Shown: piece by piece, positions 1 through 11,226 of the stretch
Position numbering within the stretch: position 1 is the stretch's first letter
Layout of the letters: each line of letters begins with the position of its first letter
Source of the DNA: Xanthostigma xanthostigma
Lineage: Eukaryota > Arthropoda > Insecta > Raphidioptera > Raphidiidae
Direction: 5' to 3'
Assembly (NCBI GenBank): GCA_963575645.1
Contig: OY754465.1
Coordinates: 52,289,901-52,353,900 of the forward strand
Length of the DNA stretch: 64,000 nt
Notes under the pieces: model-generated
The model's database searches: none
Seen by the model: only the letters and a program-made list of their open reading frames with translations
What the model was told of the DNA's origin: nothing
Made by a program: the position numbers and the translations under genes

Positions 1-1259
1 GAGTCACGCTTTTTGTATCCAGCGTACAGCTCAAACGCCTTAACCGATTTTAAAAAACTTTTTTTTGTTCGATTCGTCTCCGGGTAACTTAAATCCTAAC
101 GTCGCCCGATTTTTGAATTTTGACCCCAGAGGGGAGCAATAAAGAAAAAACGAAGTTTTTTGCTTATAACTCACTCAATTTAAATCAGATCGGTTCGAAA
201 CTTGTCTTAAACGAAAGAGGAGAAAATTTTACATAAATTTCGTACAACAGAATTTGCCAAAACAGGTTTTTTATACAAATTTATTTAGAAATAAATTCAA
301 TTTGATATAATCGATGGCAAACATCTTTCGGTTATCTCTCTCTGTTGCACGGTTTAATATGGTAATATAAAGATTACGTTTGTTCTGTCTTAAAATAAAA
401 CGATTGCATTTGTTCAAAAACGGATGGCATTTCAAATATTTGTGAAATGCAACGCCTTCTGAGTTAACAATTTGAATAACTAATTATTAGAAAATAATAC
501 TTTGACAGATGCAAACGTCATTTTTGACATTTCTTACCATTCCGACACCACGGATGAGCGGATTGAAACCAAATTTTAGGAGGATGTTTGATATACAAAT
601 ATGAAGTGGTCTATTGTTTTTTGGGAACATCGGCGCATGCGTAAAAGAGTATATCTTTTATAATGTTGTTTTATATAATAATAATATAGTTTTTAAAAAG
701 AATTATTATTTTATCTATTTTTACATGAAAGTTTTGTAAATTTTTTGGGGAAAATCGGCGCATGCGCAAAAGAGATATGGGCTATGACGTTGTTTCTTAT
801 ATAATAATGCTTTACATTTCATAACGGTTGATTATTCTATGTGTTTTACAAGAAAATTTTGTAATTTATTTTTGGGGAAAATCGGCGCATGCGCAAGAGA
901 TATTATGTGCTATAACGTTTTTTATATAACAATGGTATACTTTTTATAGCGGCTTATTATTTTATCTGTTTTACAAGAAATTTTTGTATTTTATTTCGGG
1001 AAAAATCGGCGCATGCGCATCAGAGATATATGTTATTACAAGAAAAATAAAATAATAATAAAAAGAAAGTTTTTATTGAAATGTACCAAAATGGAAATAT
1101 AATTATTTTAATAATCTAGGGTAATAATTATAAAAAAGTTGGTTGTGTCAAAGTGTCGTTAAAAATATACAACAATTTTCAAACATAACGCCGGGGTATA
1201 TTTTATAGAATTTCGCGCCTTGTAATTCTTGAATTACTTGTGTCTTCAGACAATATTTT
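1..1259 (+). repeat. Family A long interspersed repeat, copy 1 (cut by window start)
   Basis: This stretch matches 5319-6532 almost base for base, from GAGTCACGCTTTTTG to GTCTTCAGACAATATTTTT, where the similarity stops. The left end lies outside the window, because copy 2 continues further left to about 5264. It has no coding capacity. It contains a 125-bp tandem array (listed separately) and a middle block (about 180-590) that recurs in reverse inside element X copies at 11456-11775 and 30690-31110. The class of transposon is not recognised. Confidence 0.85.
590..1045 (+). repeat. Tandem array of about 125-bp units, four copies
   Basis: The marker CGGCGCATGC starts at 631, 756, 883 and 1007, giving spacings of 125, 127 and 124 bp. 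Each unit runs from the marker through AAGAGATAT, a TATATAATAATG stretch and TTTTACAAGAAA to TTTTGGGGAAAAT. The marker contains the 10-bp palindrome GCGCATGCGC in units 2-4; unit 1 reads GCGCATGCGT. Copy 2 of family A has only three units. Confidence 0.85.
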
Positions 1260-1419
1260 TAGTATATCGTCTGTTCTCTCGAACTCAACGATGTGATCGC
1301 TTTGATTTTTTATATAAATTTTACATACCTAAATTACAAAAAGTAAAAAAAATAAAGAACTTTAAAAAAATTGAACATCCTTCAAAACGGGTCGTTAGGA
1401 GTATGTATATAAAACTGAG

Positions 1420-1571
1420 TTCGTCAGACAAAAACTTTTGATCGGTAAGTCCGATCATCATGAAGTTTGGACACAACATTCGGCTCGGTAAACTAAGATG
1501 AATGTGCGTAATCATGCCCCCCCTCCTCATTCGTTCTTTTGTACCTGGGTGAAACCGGCACGGACCGCTAG
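1420..1571 (+). mobile_element. Helitron-like 3' portion
   Basis: This is the same sequence, in opposite orientation, as 1979-2130. It ends in a GC-rich imperfect hairpin (around 1545-1567), then CTAG at 1568-1571 followed by T, as expected at a Helitron 3' terminus. No matching 5' end was found upstream, so the copy is probably 5' truncated. Confidence 0.6.
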
Positions 1572-1978
1572 TAAGTACATAAAACTTGACAGTAATTAAA
1601 TAAGCGCTGACCTCAAAACTTTGATATTTTAAGCTTTTTGAGGTAGGTTCAATTTCAATTTAGAAACGTTGTTTTGTTTATTTTAATCACCGGAATCTAA
1701 ACCTCAAATAGTGCAGCTTCCTTTGCAATCATTTTATATAATGTTCTCAGAAAAAGCTACAAATGTAATTTTTCCACAGGGCAATTCTGTGACTCTAGGG
1801 TCTCTAGGACATAATTCGCGTTCGTCGTTTGGACAATAACAGGTTAATATAAACGTCCTTGCAAAAAAGTGGGGTTATAAATATGAATCATGTGGGTAAT
1901 GATGTTATGTAGTAGGTATGTACTTCTGGCCACATACAGCATTTTGTAAGGTAGGTATACAGTGTGTTTTATAAAAGA
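1572..1978. other. Unassigned AT-rich stretch
   Basis: I see no gene, tandem repeat or second copy of this stretch in the window. Confidence 0.4.
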
Positions 1979-2601
1979 CTAGCGGTCCCGTCCGGTTTCA
2001 CCCGGGTGTAAAAGAACGAATGGGGAAGGGAGGAACATGAGTACACACATTCATCTTAGTTTACCGAGATGAATGTTGTGTCCAAATTTCATGATGATCG
2101 GAGTTACCGTTCAGAAGTTTTTGTCGATAAAAAGCAGTAAGTACCTATTTATACTTTTTTTAACTAATAATTTTTTTTAAAATTAATTAAATAAAATTAA
2201 AAGAAATTTAAATGTAAGCCTTAGAAGAAAGCAATGTAGAAAATAAAAAATAAAAATATATTCACCCAACGTGGGGCTCGAACCCACGACCCTGATATTG
2301 ACAGACGCATGCTCTGCCGATTGAGCCATCTGGAGTTGTGGTACTCACAACGCTAATATGAGTATATCTACTTAATGCATTTCACATGAATAGAAGCTTA
2401 TTTTTGAGATACATTTTGCGACATTTTTCATTAATGCTCCGCTCCTAATGGTCCTAGCGTGAAATTATATAGCCTTTTGCCTTCCTCGATAAATGGGCTA
2501 TCTAACAATTTTTTTTTTCAATTTGAACCAGTAGTTCCTGAGATTAGCGCGTTCAAACAAACAAACAAACAAATTCTTCAGCTTTATATATTAAGTATAG
2601 A
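1979..2601 (-). mobile_element. Complete non-autonomous Helitron carrying a tRNA-Lys-like segment
   Basis: On the minus strand the element begins TCTATACTTAATATATAAAG at 2601 and ends with a GC-rich hairpin and CTAG at 1979. The flanking bases are A before TC and T after CTAG, the classic Helitron insertion between A and T without target duplication. The first 210 bp match 13927-14133 and the last 150 bp match 1420-1571. Between them lies a tRNA-Lys-like sequence (2263-2337) in the same orientation. There is no helicase, so it would depend on an autonomous relative. Confidence 0.75.
2263..2337 (-). pseudogene. tRNA-Lys-like sequence inside the Helitron
   Basis: Read on the minus strand it has an A-box-like TGGCTCAATCGGCAGAGCAT and a B-box with T arm, GGGTCGTGGGTTCGAGCCCC, followed by ACGTTGGG, very close to animal tRNA-Lys(CUU). 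The anticodon arm is damaged: the CTCTTAA loop region reads CTGTCAA (GTC where CTT is expected) and the stem does not pair well. I call it a captured tRNA pseudogene or SINE head, not a working tRNA gene. Internal promoter boxes look largely intact. Confidence 0.7.
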
Positions 2602-3696
2602 TAAAAGCCCTAATTGGGGAGGCCATGTCGGGCAGCAAAATTACGAATAAAAACTCGTTTTTTTCTTAGCAACCATTGAGATATAGATAACTAGAGTATG
2701 CTAGTGCGTACGCTTAAAGCAGTTAATCAGTTCTCAGGGTTAAACTGTCAATTCCAAATTCTTGAATTTTGTTAACTCGATTCTCTTTTGCTATTTTTAT
2801 AAATTGTAAGAAATAACTTTAGTCATAAAGCAATAAAGTAATTTCTTTTTTGTAAAAATTATAACAAGTTTAGTATCATTTAAGTTTTGAAGAAGAAAAA
2901 ACTTGGACATCGAATTTAAGAGTCAAAATCGAAAATCCGCTATTTTCATATACTTTTATTCTATACTGAGCATAGGAATAAAACTATTAGGGTGCAAACA
3001 TATACTTCTGCCTTTTTTACGCCGTAAGCACTGGCGGATCCAGGAGGGCAAACAAGTACGGGGGACCCGGCTTAAGAAATTTCTAATTTACCCCCTCTGG
3101 GGCCAAAAGCTGGGTACGCCAATGTTAACGCCATAGAAAAAGACAAAGTTTTTGAAACAGAGATACTTTATTCAGATTGAATGCAAGTACATCAACCAAT
3201 CCTATCATCAGAGAAATCAGGGAATTACATCGAAGAAAGAGTCGCAGATATATTTTCGATACGCTTTGATGCGTTCACTCACTGAACATTGAGTAGATAG
3301 GCAATGATTCATATAGTTAATTAATAGATATATGGGTATTTCAAAACAGACAGTGTACAGGAATGTATACGCGCCGCTGTGAATATATTTATACGACTTG
3401 TTGAGGTTAATTAATGGCTACGTCGTTAACGACAAGTTTTCCTGTCCGCGTCGATGTTTGTTATGTCGTCTCATATCCACTCCAGTCCTCTTTCAATACG
3501 ATCTTTTGTTTTCTATATCGGCTATCCGATAATTATAACTGTAGGATCGGTTCCCACAGCGTACATGATACAAAGACTACATTTAAATCTATATTTAGCT
3601 AAAGTAGTCAAAGGCAAATACATACGTCCAAAAGAAAAAATTACCTTCTGTTTTCTAGGTCAATTAACTTTTAATTAAAGTTGTCTTTAGCCTATA
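2602..3696. other. Unassigned stretch with one possible transposon terminus
   Basis: No gene was found. Around 3031 the sequence CACTGGCGGATCCAGGAGGG resembles the outer end of an insect DNA transposon I have seen elsewhere, but no partner end is visible, so it is not annotated separately. Confidence 0.3.
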
Positions 3697-3733
3697 CAGG
3701 TGGTTTTTAAGTTGATTCTTCTTTTTTAACAAA
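3697..3733 (-). repeat. Short dispersed repeat, partner at 20704-20741
   Basis: About 36 bp here are the reverse complement of 20704-20741, including AGAAGAATCAACTTAAAAA. This is probably the remaining end of an interspersed repeat; nothing else is recognisable. Confidence 0.5.
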
Positions 3734-3914
3734 ATAGACGGATAAATATTTTAAGTAATTTTTTTTATCAAAACTAAAAAATAAGAGAGACAGTACCTAC
3801 CTAAAATTAGGTTTTTTAAATTTTATTTAATTAATTCAAAACCTCGGTTAACGCATGCAAAGCAATGAACGCACGAATCGTAAATGCATCCCAAAAAAAA
3901 AACAATATTGAAAA

Positions 3915-3962
3915 GAGAATTTTGACCTAAATTAATGCCTACCATTCCCCACTTGTGGATTT
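3915..3962 (-). repeat. Family B terminus relic
   Basis: On the minus strand this reads CCACAAGTGGGGAATGGT followed by a TTTAGGTCAAAAT-like stretch, the start of family B (see 17030, 22776 and 42050). The rest of the element is absent. Confidence 0.6.
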
Positions 3963-4555
3963 AGTAAAAAATGATGTCGTGCAAGCCTATTGTAAATGAT
4001 CAAGAAGATGAGTACCTATTATATGTAATATAAAAACAATATTCCATTGTTTATACACTGTATGCGAAGAAACGTACGTATTTTTCAATTTTGTAGCAAT
4101 TTTTCTTGTATAGTAATTTTATACAGAAGTTATGTGCTTTTAATTATTTACTGCACAGAATGTCATATCTACGAAATAATTCCGTATGACTATAATTTTC
4201 AATTCACATTTTTTACTCCACTAATTAAAAACTTAAACCGAAGGCACAAAAATGAAAATGGTTTCATGCGAAAGAATACTCCCTGATATTTTTCCTAGAC
4301 ATAATAAAATATAAAAAAAAACTCCCAGTTCTGTATATAACTGCAGCACAATACATTTGGTCGTTCCTACATGAGTTAATCTTCCTTCACAATAAAATCA
4401 TGTTTCGTTAACGTTCTCCTTACAACAAATTTAGTTTTTATTTTGTTGAAATCTTCTTTCAACTAATAAGAAAATAACATATTTTTATGCCAAACCCCCT
4501 ATTAAATAAAAAGTGACTCTTTCCGCACTAGTGTTGTAATCAAAAACAAAAGTAG
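3963..4555. other. Unassigned AT-rich stretch
   Basis: Only short chance frames are present. The 79-codon frame at 4047-4286 has no recognisable domain. Confidence 0.35.
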
Positions 4556-5010
4556 CGACATGTTGGCAGATTTTGAAATCCAGTTCAGATACACGCCTAC
4601 TATTTCCAAAATAAAACATTATTTCAGCAATAAATTAAATTTAAACGCAAATTATTGCTTTTTTATCTTTCTATTTTGAAGTAACCGCGAAAACGCTTTT
4701 GACGTCACGCCTCAGTGACAGCTGACATTTGATGTTGTATTTATGAGTGTAGATCTGTGATTCAGAGATATTTCTTAGAAAGGTACGTTCATTTACTTAA
4801 TAATACGATTTATATTAACTATTTTCTTAAAAGTAGGTAGTAAAAATAGTACGGTTTTCTTTAGTTGCCAAGTTAACTAACCTCAAAAATAACATACGAC
4901 ATAAGTGTTAAAAAATATCACAAAAAAACAAATAAACAGCAAATCAACTAATTAAATGATGCAAAAGTGAATGCTCGCAACAAAAATTTAAGCGACAGCG
5001 TGATTATTTA
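4556..5010 (+). repeat. Family C repeat, uninterrupted copy
   Basis: This matches the reverse complement of 12180-13060 across about 430 bp, including GACGTCACGCCT and CAGTGACAGCTGACATT. The other copy is split by element X2. Here the run AAAAA at 4842-4846 is the undisturbed target site, which makes this copy the empty-site control for X2. Confidence 0.75.
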
Positions 5011-5263
5011 CTTCAAGTGTTTATATTCTCTTTGATTTAAGAAGGCGTCACGTCATTCGGTGTTTCAATTAAAATGGCCGATTGCAGTATTTTATACTTG
5101 TATTTTATTAAAAATCGTATTATCTCAATGTTTATATTAACACTGGGTCATTTTTTAGAATCCTGTCAACATATGTTTTTCTCTAAAACAATTTATTCTG
5201 TGATTTTTTTTATACTCTCATCAGCCTATTCTACAATGTTTGTCTTGCTGTTGTTTTTTAGGC

Positions 5264-6532
5264 GCGATTAGCGTAAGCTAAAGCGCCTTATATGTACTCG
5301 CTTTGTCTGTGAATCTGTGAGTCACGCTTTTTGTATCCAGCGTACAGCCCAAACGCCTTAACCGATTTTAAAAAACTTTTTTTTGTTCGATTCGTCTCCG
5401 GGTAACTTAAATCCTAACGTCGCCCGATTTTTGAATTTTGACCCCAGAGGGGAGCAATAAAGAAAAAACGAAGTTTTTTGCTTATAACTCACTCAATTTA
5501 AATCAGATCGATTCGAAACCTGTCTTAAACGAAAGAGGAGAAAATTTTACATAAATTTCGTACAACAGAATTTGCCAAAACAGGTTTTTTATACAAATTT
5601 ATTTAGAAATAACTTCAATTTGATATAATCGATGGCAAACATCTTTCGGTTATCTCTCTCTGTTGCACGGTTTAATATGGTAATATAAAGATTACGTTTG
5701 TTCTGTCTTAAAATAAAACGATTGCATTTGTTCAAAAACGGATGGCATTTCAAATATTTGTGAAATGCAACGCCTTCTGAGTTAACAATATGAATAACTA
5801 ATTATTAGAACATAATACTTTGACAGATGCAAACGTCATTTTTGACATTTCTTACCATTCCGACACCACGGATGAGCGGATTGAAACCAAATTTTGGGAG
5901 GATGTTTGATATGCAAATATGAAGTGGCCTATTGTTTTTTGGGAACATCGGCGCATGCGTAAAAGAGATATGGGCTATGACGTTGTTTCTTATATAATAA
6001 TGCTTTACATTTCATAAGGTTGATTATTCTATCTGTCTTACAAGAAAGTTTTGTAATTTATTTTTGGGGAAAATCGGCGCATGCGCAAGAGATATTATGT
6101 GCTATAGGTAACGTTTTTTATATAACAATGGTATACTTTTCATAGCGGCTTATTATTCTATGTTTTACAAGAAATTTTTGTTTTATTTCGGGAAAAATCG
6201 GCGCATGCGCATCAGAGATATATGTTATTACAAGAAAAATAAAATAATAATAAAAAGAAAGTTTTTATTGAAATGTACCAAAATGGAAATATAATTATTT
6301 TAAAAAGTTGGTTGTGACTAATTATTAATAAATTATTAAAATGATTTTTTCCTTTCTGTGTTTCAATATTTTCAACTGTAATTTTTTTCGTAGATTAAGT
6401 TAATTAAATTATATTATTAAGCTCAAAGTGTCGTTAAAAATATACTACAATTTTCAAACATAACGCCGGGGTATATTGTATAGAATTTCGCGCCTTGTAA
6501 TTGTTGAATTACTTGTGTCTTCAGACAATATT
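5264..6532 (+). repeat. Family A long interspersed repeat, copy 2
   Basis: Almost identical to 1-1259. It starts with a short hairpin-forming sequence, AGGCGCGATTAGC to AAGCGCCT, at 5264-5292. Compared with copy 1 it lacks one 125-bp unit and has about 105 extra bases near 6318-6422. After 6532 the two copies diverge abruptly. The class is unknown. Confidence 0.85.
5940..6235 (+). repeat. Tandem array of about 125-bp units, three copies
   Basis: CGGCGCATGC starts at 5949, 6075 and 6199. The unit missing relative to copy 1 is the one that contains the Helitron target found in X3. Confidence 0.8.
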
Positions 6533-7290
6533 TTTTATTACCTACCTACTATTAGAAGTGAAGTTTGTTCAAAAGTGAAGTGTAAAAATTTTGAAAATAA
6601 ATTGAAAACAAACTATTTTATAGGAGATATCTACGTGCACAAAACATGGTATTTATCTCAAAAAAATGTGAATTATCAATCGTGTGATTGTTAAAACTCG
6701 CCGGCTCTCATTTCAACATAATGTTACACATCCAAGTAACATAGTTTAACAAAAATAATTATAATATTTTGAGAACTTTATGGACGAGTCTTTAATCAAA
6801 AATATAATTTTAAATTTTAAGATAATTTCAAAAATGTAGACAGAGCAGATATAACATGATTAGGTCTGACAAAAAATACGCAATCACAACAATACAATAA
6901 ATTATAAAGTGTCGACTTACACGCAAATAAATTTAATAACAATTGAACACGAAAACTGAAACATTGTTAAAAAGTTGAAACAGATTTTAAACCGTTACGT
7001 TAACGTACGTCAAGTCGTTGTGAACCAAGACTAAGATTACGGAGATCAACAACATAACACCATTGTAAATCGGCAGTAACTGACTATTCGCTACAATGAA
7101 CAACTGACAACTGTAGTATTGTTGTACCCGTTTTACAGATACGTCCATTATCATCATCTATTGTCCACCGATGTTAAGACCATTTCTATCTAATGCTATA
7201 GACAACAGTAATACATTCAAAGGCCCGTCGCAGGGAACTCGTCTAAGACCCAGGACGAGAACGATCTCCGATCGGGTCCAATTTAATTTT
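6533..7290. other. Unassigned AT-rich stretch
   Basis: No gene, tandem repeat or window-internal copy was noticed. Confidence 0.35.
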
Positions 7291-7666
7291 TGAAGCGAGG
7301 TAGTGGTGATAGCATTAGATTCGCATTCGGGAGGTACCGGGTTCGAATCCCGGCGGGGGCAGATGTGGCTGGGACTTTTTCCTGCTGCCTCTCGCCGTTA
7401 AACGGCAATTCTTGTACCGGCCATCTTGTTGAGGTTTTCCATGGTTTCCCTCGATAATTCAAGATAAATTCCGAGATGGTCCCTTATTCAAGGCTGATTA
7501 CCTGTCAAACTCCTATGCTCAAAATTTGCCTATCTTATCCTAATGTCCTAAAAAGTCCTACATTCGCCTATTGCTAATTAAGTGGAAGTTTAAAAATGTA
7601 GAAAATAACGGGAAGTGTGATAGATGGAAAATAGTAACGGTGCGAATGGCGTCTGCTATGACATAG
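7291..7666 (+). mobile_element. tRNA-headed SINE, copy 1
   Basis: The head has a tRNA-like A box (GTAGTGGTGATAGCATTAG) and a strong B box, GGGTTCGAATCCCGGCGGG, at about 7330. The body shares the TGTGGCTGGGACTT, CTGCCTCTCGCC and TTGTTGAGGTTTTCCAT blocks with 40060-40624. The right limit is where the two copies diverge, after TATGACATA. The tRNA of origin is not certain. Presumably transcribed by RNA polymerase III when active; it depends on a LINE partner that is not visible here. Confidence 0.75.
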
Positions 7667-8357
7667 GTAGGTATTCCCATAGGTAGTGATAACAGCGCCA
7701 TCTCGAAATACAGCAAGAATAGGAAGCTAGGTCTCCTGGTTACAGACTTCGTGGGCACAGCACACAAATCAAAATAAAAATAATGATTTGCACTGTTTCC
7801 ATGGAAATACTACAACAACAAGTTACTAACTTTCCACTATATTCGCTGCTAGTCAAATATTCCAAGTCAATTTCTCCTTTTTGCACGGAGCCTATAGAAA
7901 GGTAGTTTTTTTTATTGCAAAAATATACAACTCACTGGAAAACTCGGCTTCTGAGCCACCTTTCTTTTTTTATGTTGCAAAAAAATAGAAAAAAAATAAT
8001 TCTACGTGTGAAAAATATCTTCACCAGCTCTTAGCCTAAAATAAAATAACTGGTAATCCCCGAAATTTACAATATAACTAAATTGCAATATTAATCTTTT
8101 ACAGATGAATATTGTCAGCTCGAGTATTTTTCCGAGTTCGTAGTTGGTGAGCCTTATTTTCCAAGGACCTACATAAACATTGTTGCATTGCGCAGTTCAA
8201 ATTATTGTCTTTAGTACAATAATCATGAAAAATATTATTTTATACAATAGCGGAACAAAACGTCATCTGTTACGAGCACGAACGAACATTCACGAATGTC
8301 ACTCGTGCAACTAATAATTGCTAGACCGTGTAGCTTAGCGAACATAATTTATTTAAT
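7667..8357. other. Unassigned stretch
   Basis: AT-rich with scattered short frames and nothing recognisable. Confidence 0.35.
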
Positions 8358-8840
8358 GATGAAATTAACAGGATACAAGGCTAAATTTTAAAACAATTTT
8401 TGATTTAATAGAACTTCATTTAATAGTCAACGTTTCGGCAAGCAATTATTGCCTTCTTCAGGACCTATAACAAACAAATAAAACTCTAGACATCTAAACA
8501 TAAACTTAAAATTTAAAATAATTTTTTTTTTATAAAATTTTGTATATCAAATAATTACTTATTACGGCTTACCTTAAAAATGTCTATTAAAAGTCACAAA
8601 TTATTTAATATAAAATATAAAATAAGCCGTAATAAATAATTATTTGATATACAAAATTTTATAAAAAATAAAAATTTATTTTATATTTTAAGTTTATGTT
8701 TAGATGTGTAGAGTTTTATTTGTTTGTCATAGGTCCTGAAGAAGGCAATAATTGCTTGCCGAAACGTTGACTATTAAATGAAGTTCTATTAAATTAAAAA
8801 TTGTTTTAAAATTTAGCCTTGTATCCCGTTAATTTCATCA
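8358..8840. mobile_element. Foldback element with about 215-bp arms
   Basis: The left arm (8358-8577) and right arm (8620-8840) are inverted copies with few differences, separated by about 45 bases. Both arms carry CAACGTTTCGGCAAGCAATT. The outer ends read GATGAAATTAAC and its complement. A single arm of the same family lies at 47030-47142. No coding sequence. Confidence 0.85.
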
Positions 8841-9540
8841 TACCATAATACTAAGGTGTGTTATTTTATTTTATAATTCATTTTAAAAAAATGTGCCGTC
8901 GTGGGATGCCTGGCAGATGTAAAACATAAATTTAAGTTAAATTCTAGTAACTAAATTTCGCCCAATAAATGAAATTAAGCCTGTAACAAAATTTCGCCCT
9001 GTAATGTGACATCAATGTATAACAACGCACAGTGATTTACAGAAAAACAACGAAGTGTACAGTATACGCGCGCGTACACACAAGGACGTCGAAAGCGGTG
9101 GCGTAGAGGAGGCGTCACGGCATAAGACAGCGTCATGCCGTTTGCGAGTCGCAAATAATTTGTATTTTATTCTTAGACTACCGTTATTGTAAATAATATT
9201 CGCTCAATAAACGCACGCTAATTAAGTACGACTATAGAAAATAGATAATATATTGGAAACAATATACATATTAGTATATTATGTTCATTTTAAGCTTTTC
9301 CTGAAAAAGTTGTTAATGGAATTTCATTAACAAGAAATTATATTTTTGTTTACAACTTGAATTAACCCAGAATAAAAAAAAACCAGTGGAAATATTCGCT
9401 GAAATAATTTATACATGAAATACGAGGAAACGTTGCGATCGAATAAATATTTCAAAAATATTTTCTGCGTTACTGAAAAACAATTAGTTGGACATTTTCA
9501 TTCTTTGAAATCAAACAACATATCAACGGAGATTTTTTTT
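8841..9540. other. Unassigned stretch
   Basis: Around 9065-9150 is a short CG-rich patch (ACGCGCGCGTACACACA, then GGCGTCACGGCATAAG) in otherwise AT-rich sequence. No gene recognised. Confidence 0.35.
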
Positions 9541-9740
9541 AGGTCGCCTCTAATACTCATAGTGCCCGTCGGCAAAAATTTTACTGACACATACTCTCCC
9601 CAAACTTTGTATATGGCTTCATTAGGCCTAGTCTGACATCTATTTCCTCTATGACTTTTCTTGATTTTGGGGCGTTTTCCCTCTAAATTTTCCGAAAGAT
9701 GTTGTTTTGCAGACATGTAAAAATTTATATATACTGTTTG
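9541..9740 (-). repeat. Single arm of foldback family G
   Basis: This is the reverse complement of 57220-57400, including GTGCCCGTCGGCAAAAATTT and GGGGCGTTTTCCCTC. The overlapping short frames here have no domain support. Confidence 0.7.
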
Positions 9741-9754
9741 TTTTTTTAATTGGA

Positions 9755-9932
9755 TAGCTTAAGAACATCAACCAAAACGCTAAAATAATGTTCTCTGACA
9801 AATAACATGAACCATTTAAAATATCTGACACCTCGAATATATTCGACATATTCGAGGTGTCAGACATTTTAAATGGTTCATGTTATTTGTCAGAGAACAT
9901 TATTTTAGCGTTTTGGTTGAAGTTTTTAAGCT
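9755..9932. repeat. Near-perfect palindrome, about 88-bp arms
   Basis: Left arm AACCAAAACGCTAAAATAAT to CACCTCGAATAT is mirrored by ATATTCGAGGTG to ATTTTAGCGTTTTGGTT, with a spacer of only a few bases. It adjoins the family G arm. Likely a small MITE. Confidence 0.8.
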
Positions 9933-10337
9933 AGTTTTTCTATATAGGTATATATGTTTAAAAGCACTTATATGGGTTTTGTATATATTAAAGTTGAAGA
10001 CTTTGGGAGTAATTCCTTGTCGAGTCTATTCCCAGCGAAACAAGTGCATGTCCGGTGACCGGCGCGCCATCCATCATCGACATAATGAAATAAAATTGCT
10101 GATATAGAGTTACATAATAATTTGGACAATGGATGTAGGTAATACAGGTATCTTCTGTTATATAACGTTTACCGACTATACACTGACAGTGATGTATTGG
10201 CCAAGATTCTTTTATTGCATCAATCATGAATCGATCTGCATCTATACACGAATTATGATTGAATACAAATTTACAAAATTTGGACAGTAATTACCTGAGG
10301 GACACAAAATAAAAGTCCGTTTTATATCGGACGATTA
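9933..10337. other. Unassigned stretch
   Basis: No gene or repeat recognised. Confidence 0.3.
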
Positions 10338-10560
10338 TCTATATACTTACTAGTATTATAAAGAGAGAGTGCGAATTTTGTGAATTTTTTGTATATGCGA
10401 AAGGTAATCTCCGGAACTACTGCGCTTATTTGAAAAATTATTTCACTACTATACCTATATAGAATGAACCTTCAGGTTGGGCATAGGCTATACGTTATTG
10501 CGTTAAAATAAAAGGGCTTTTCGTGGAGGGGATGGTTAAATACTATTTTTTTTTTAGTTC
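10338..10560 (+). mobile_element. Helitron-like 5' portion
   Basis: It begins TCTATATACTTACTAG at 10338 and continues through TATTATAAAGAG and GAACCTTCAGGTTGGGCAT, the same internal block as 21470-21540 and 48641-48720. The 3' hairpin and CTAG end are missing, so the right boundary is approximate. Confidence 0.55.
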
Positions 10561-10600
10561 AAAACTTTTTTTGGACGACACGACGTTTTACGACCATGCT

Positions 10601-11226
10601 GGACTCAGCGTGTTTTTTTCTATAAGCATGATGATTTTGCCAAAGTTCCACAAGATTTCAGTTTTAGTCAAAAATTGCATTTTGTTTTAAAGGAGTATGC
10701 CTTGACAAAATTGCAAAAATCGAATTCTTTAATATACTTTTGAAATTGGGAACGCTTACAGAAAAAAATACGCTGAATTCAATGAGCGTAAGCAAACGTC
10801 TGTATCTCTTTTAGTTTGGAAACTACGGTCATTCGAAGGTTGTATATGATTTTCTGAAAACTATAAACGTAAATAACTTCTAAACCAAAAGACATGCAGA
10901 CGTTTGTTTAAGCTCATTGGATTCAGCGTGTTTTTTTCTATAAGCATGATGATTTTGTCAAAGTTCCACAAGATTTCGGTTTTCGCCAAAAATTGCATTT
11001 TTTTAAAGGAGTGTGCCTTGACAAAATTGCAAAAATCGAATTCTTTAATATACTTTTGAAATTGAGAATGCTCACAGAAAAAAATACGCTGAATTCAATG
11101 AGCGTAAGCAAACGTCCGTATCTCTTTTAGTTTGGAAACTACGGCCATTCGAAGGTTTTATATGATTTTCTGAAAACTATAAATGTAAATAACTTCTAAA
11201 CCAAAAGCCATACATCTGTTTATGAG
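10601..11226. repeat. Tandem duplication, 318-bp unit, about two copies
   Basis: Unit 1 starts at 10601 and unit 2 at 10919 with GGA(C/T)TCAGCGTGTTTTTTTC; similarity continues to about 11226. Each unit also holds an inverted copy of its own head (at 10754-10788 and 11071-11104), so a roughly 35-bp motif alternates in orientation about every 155 bp. No coding potential. Confidence 0.85.

Noticed and set aside
2263..2337. Functional tRNA-Lys gene
   Set aside because: The anticodon stem is mismatched and the anticodon position is changed; it lies inside a Helitron.
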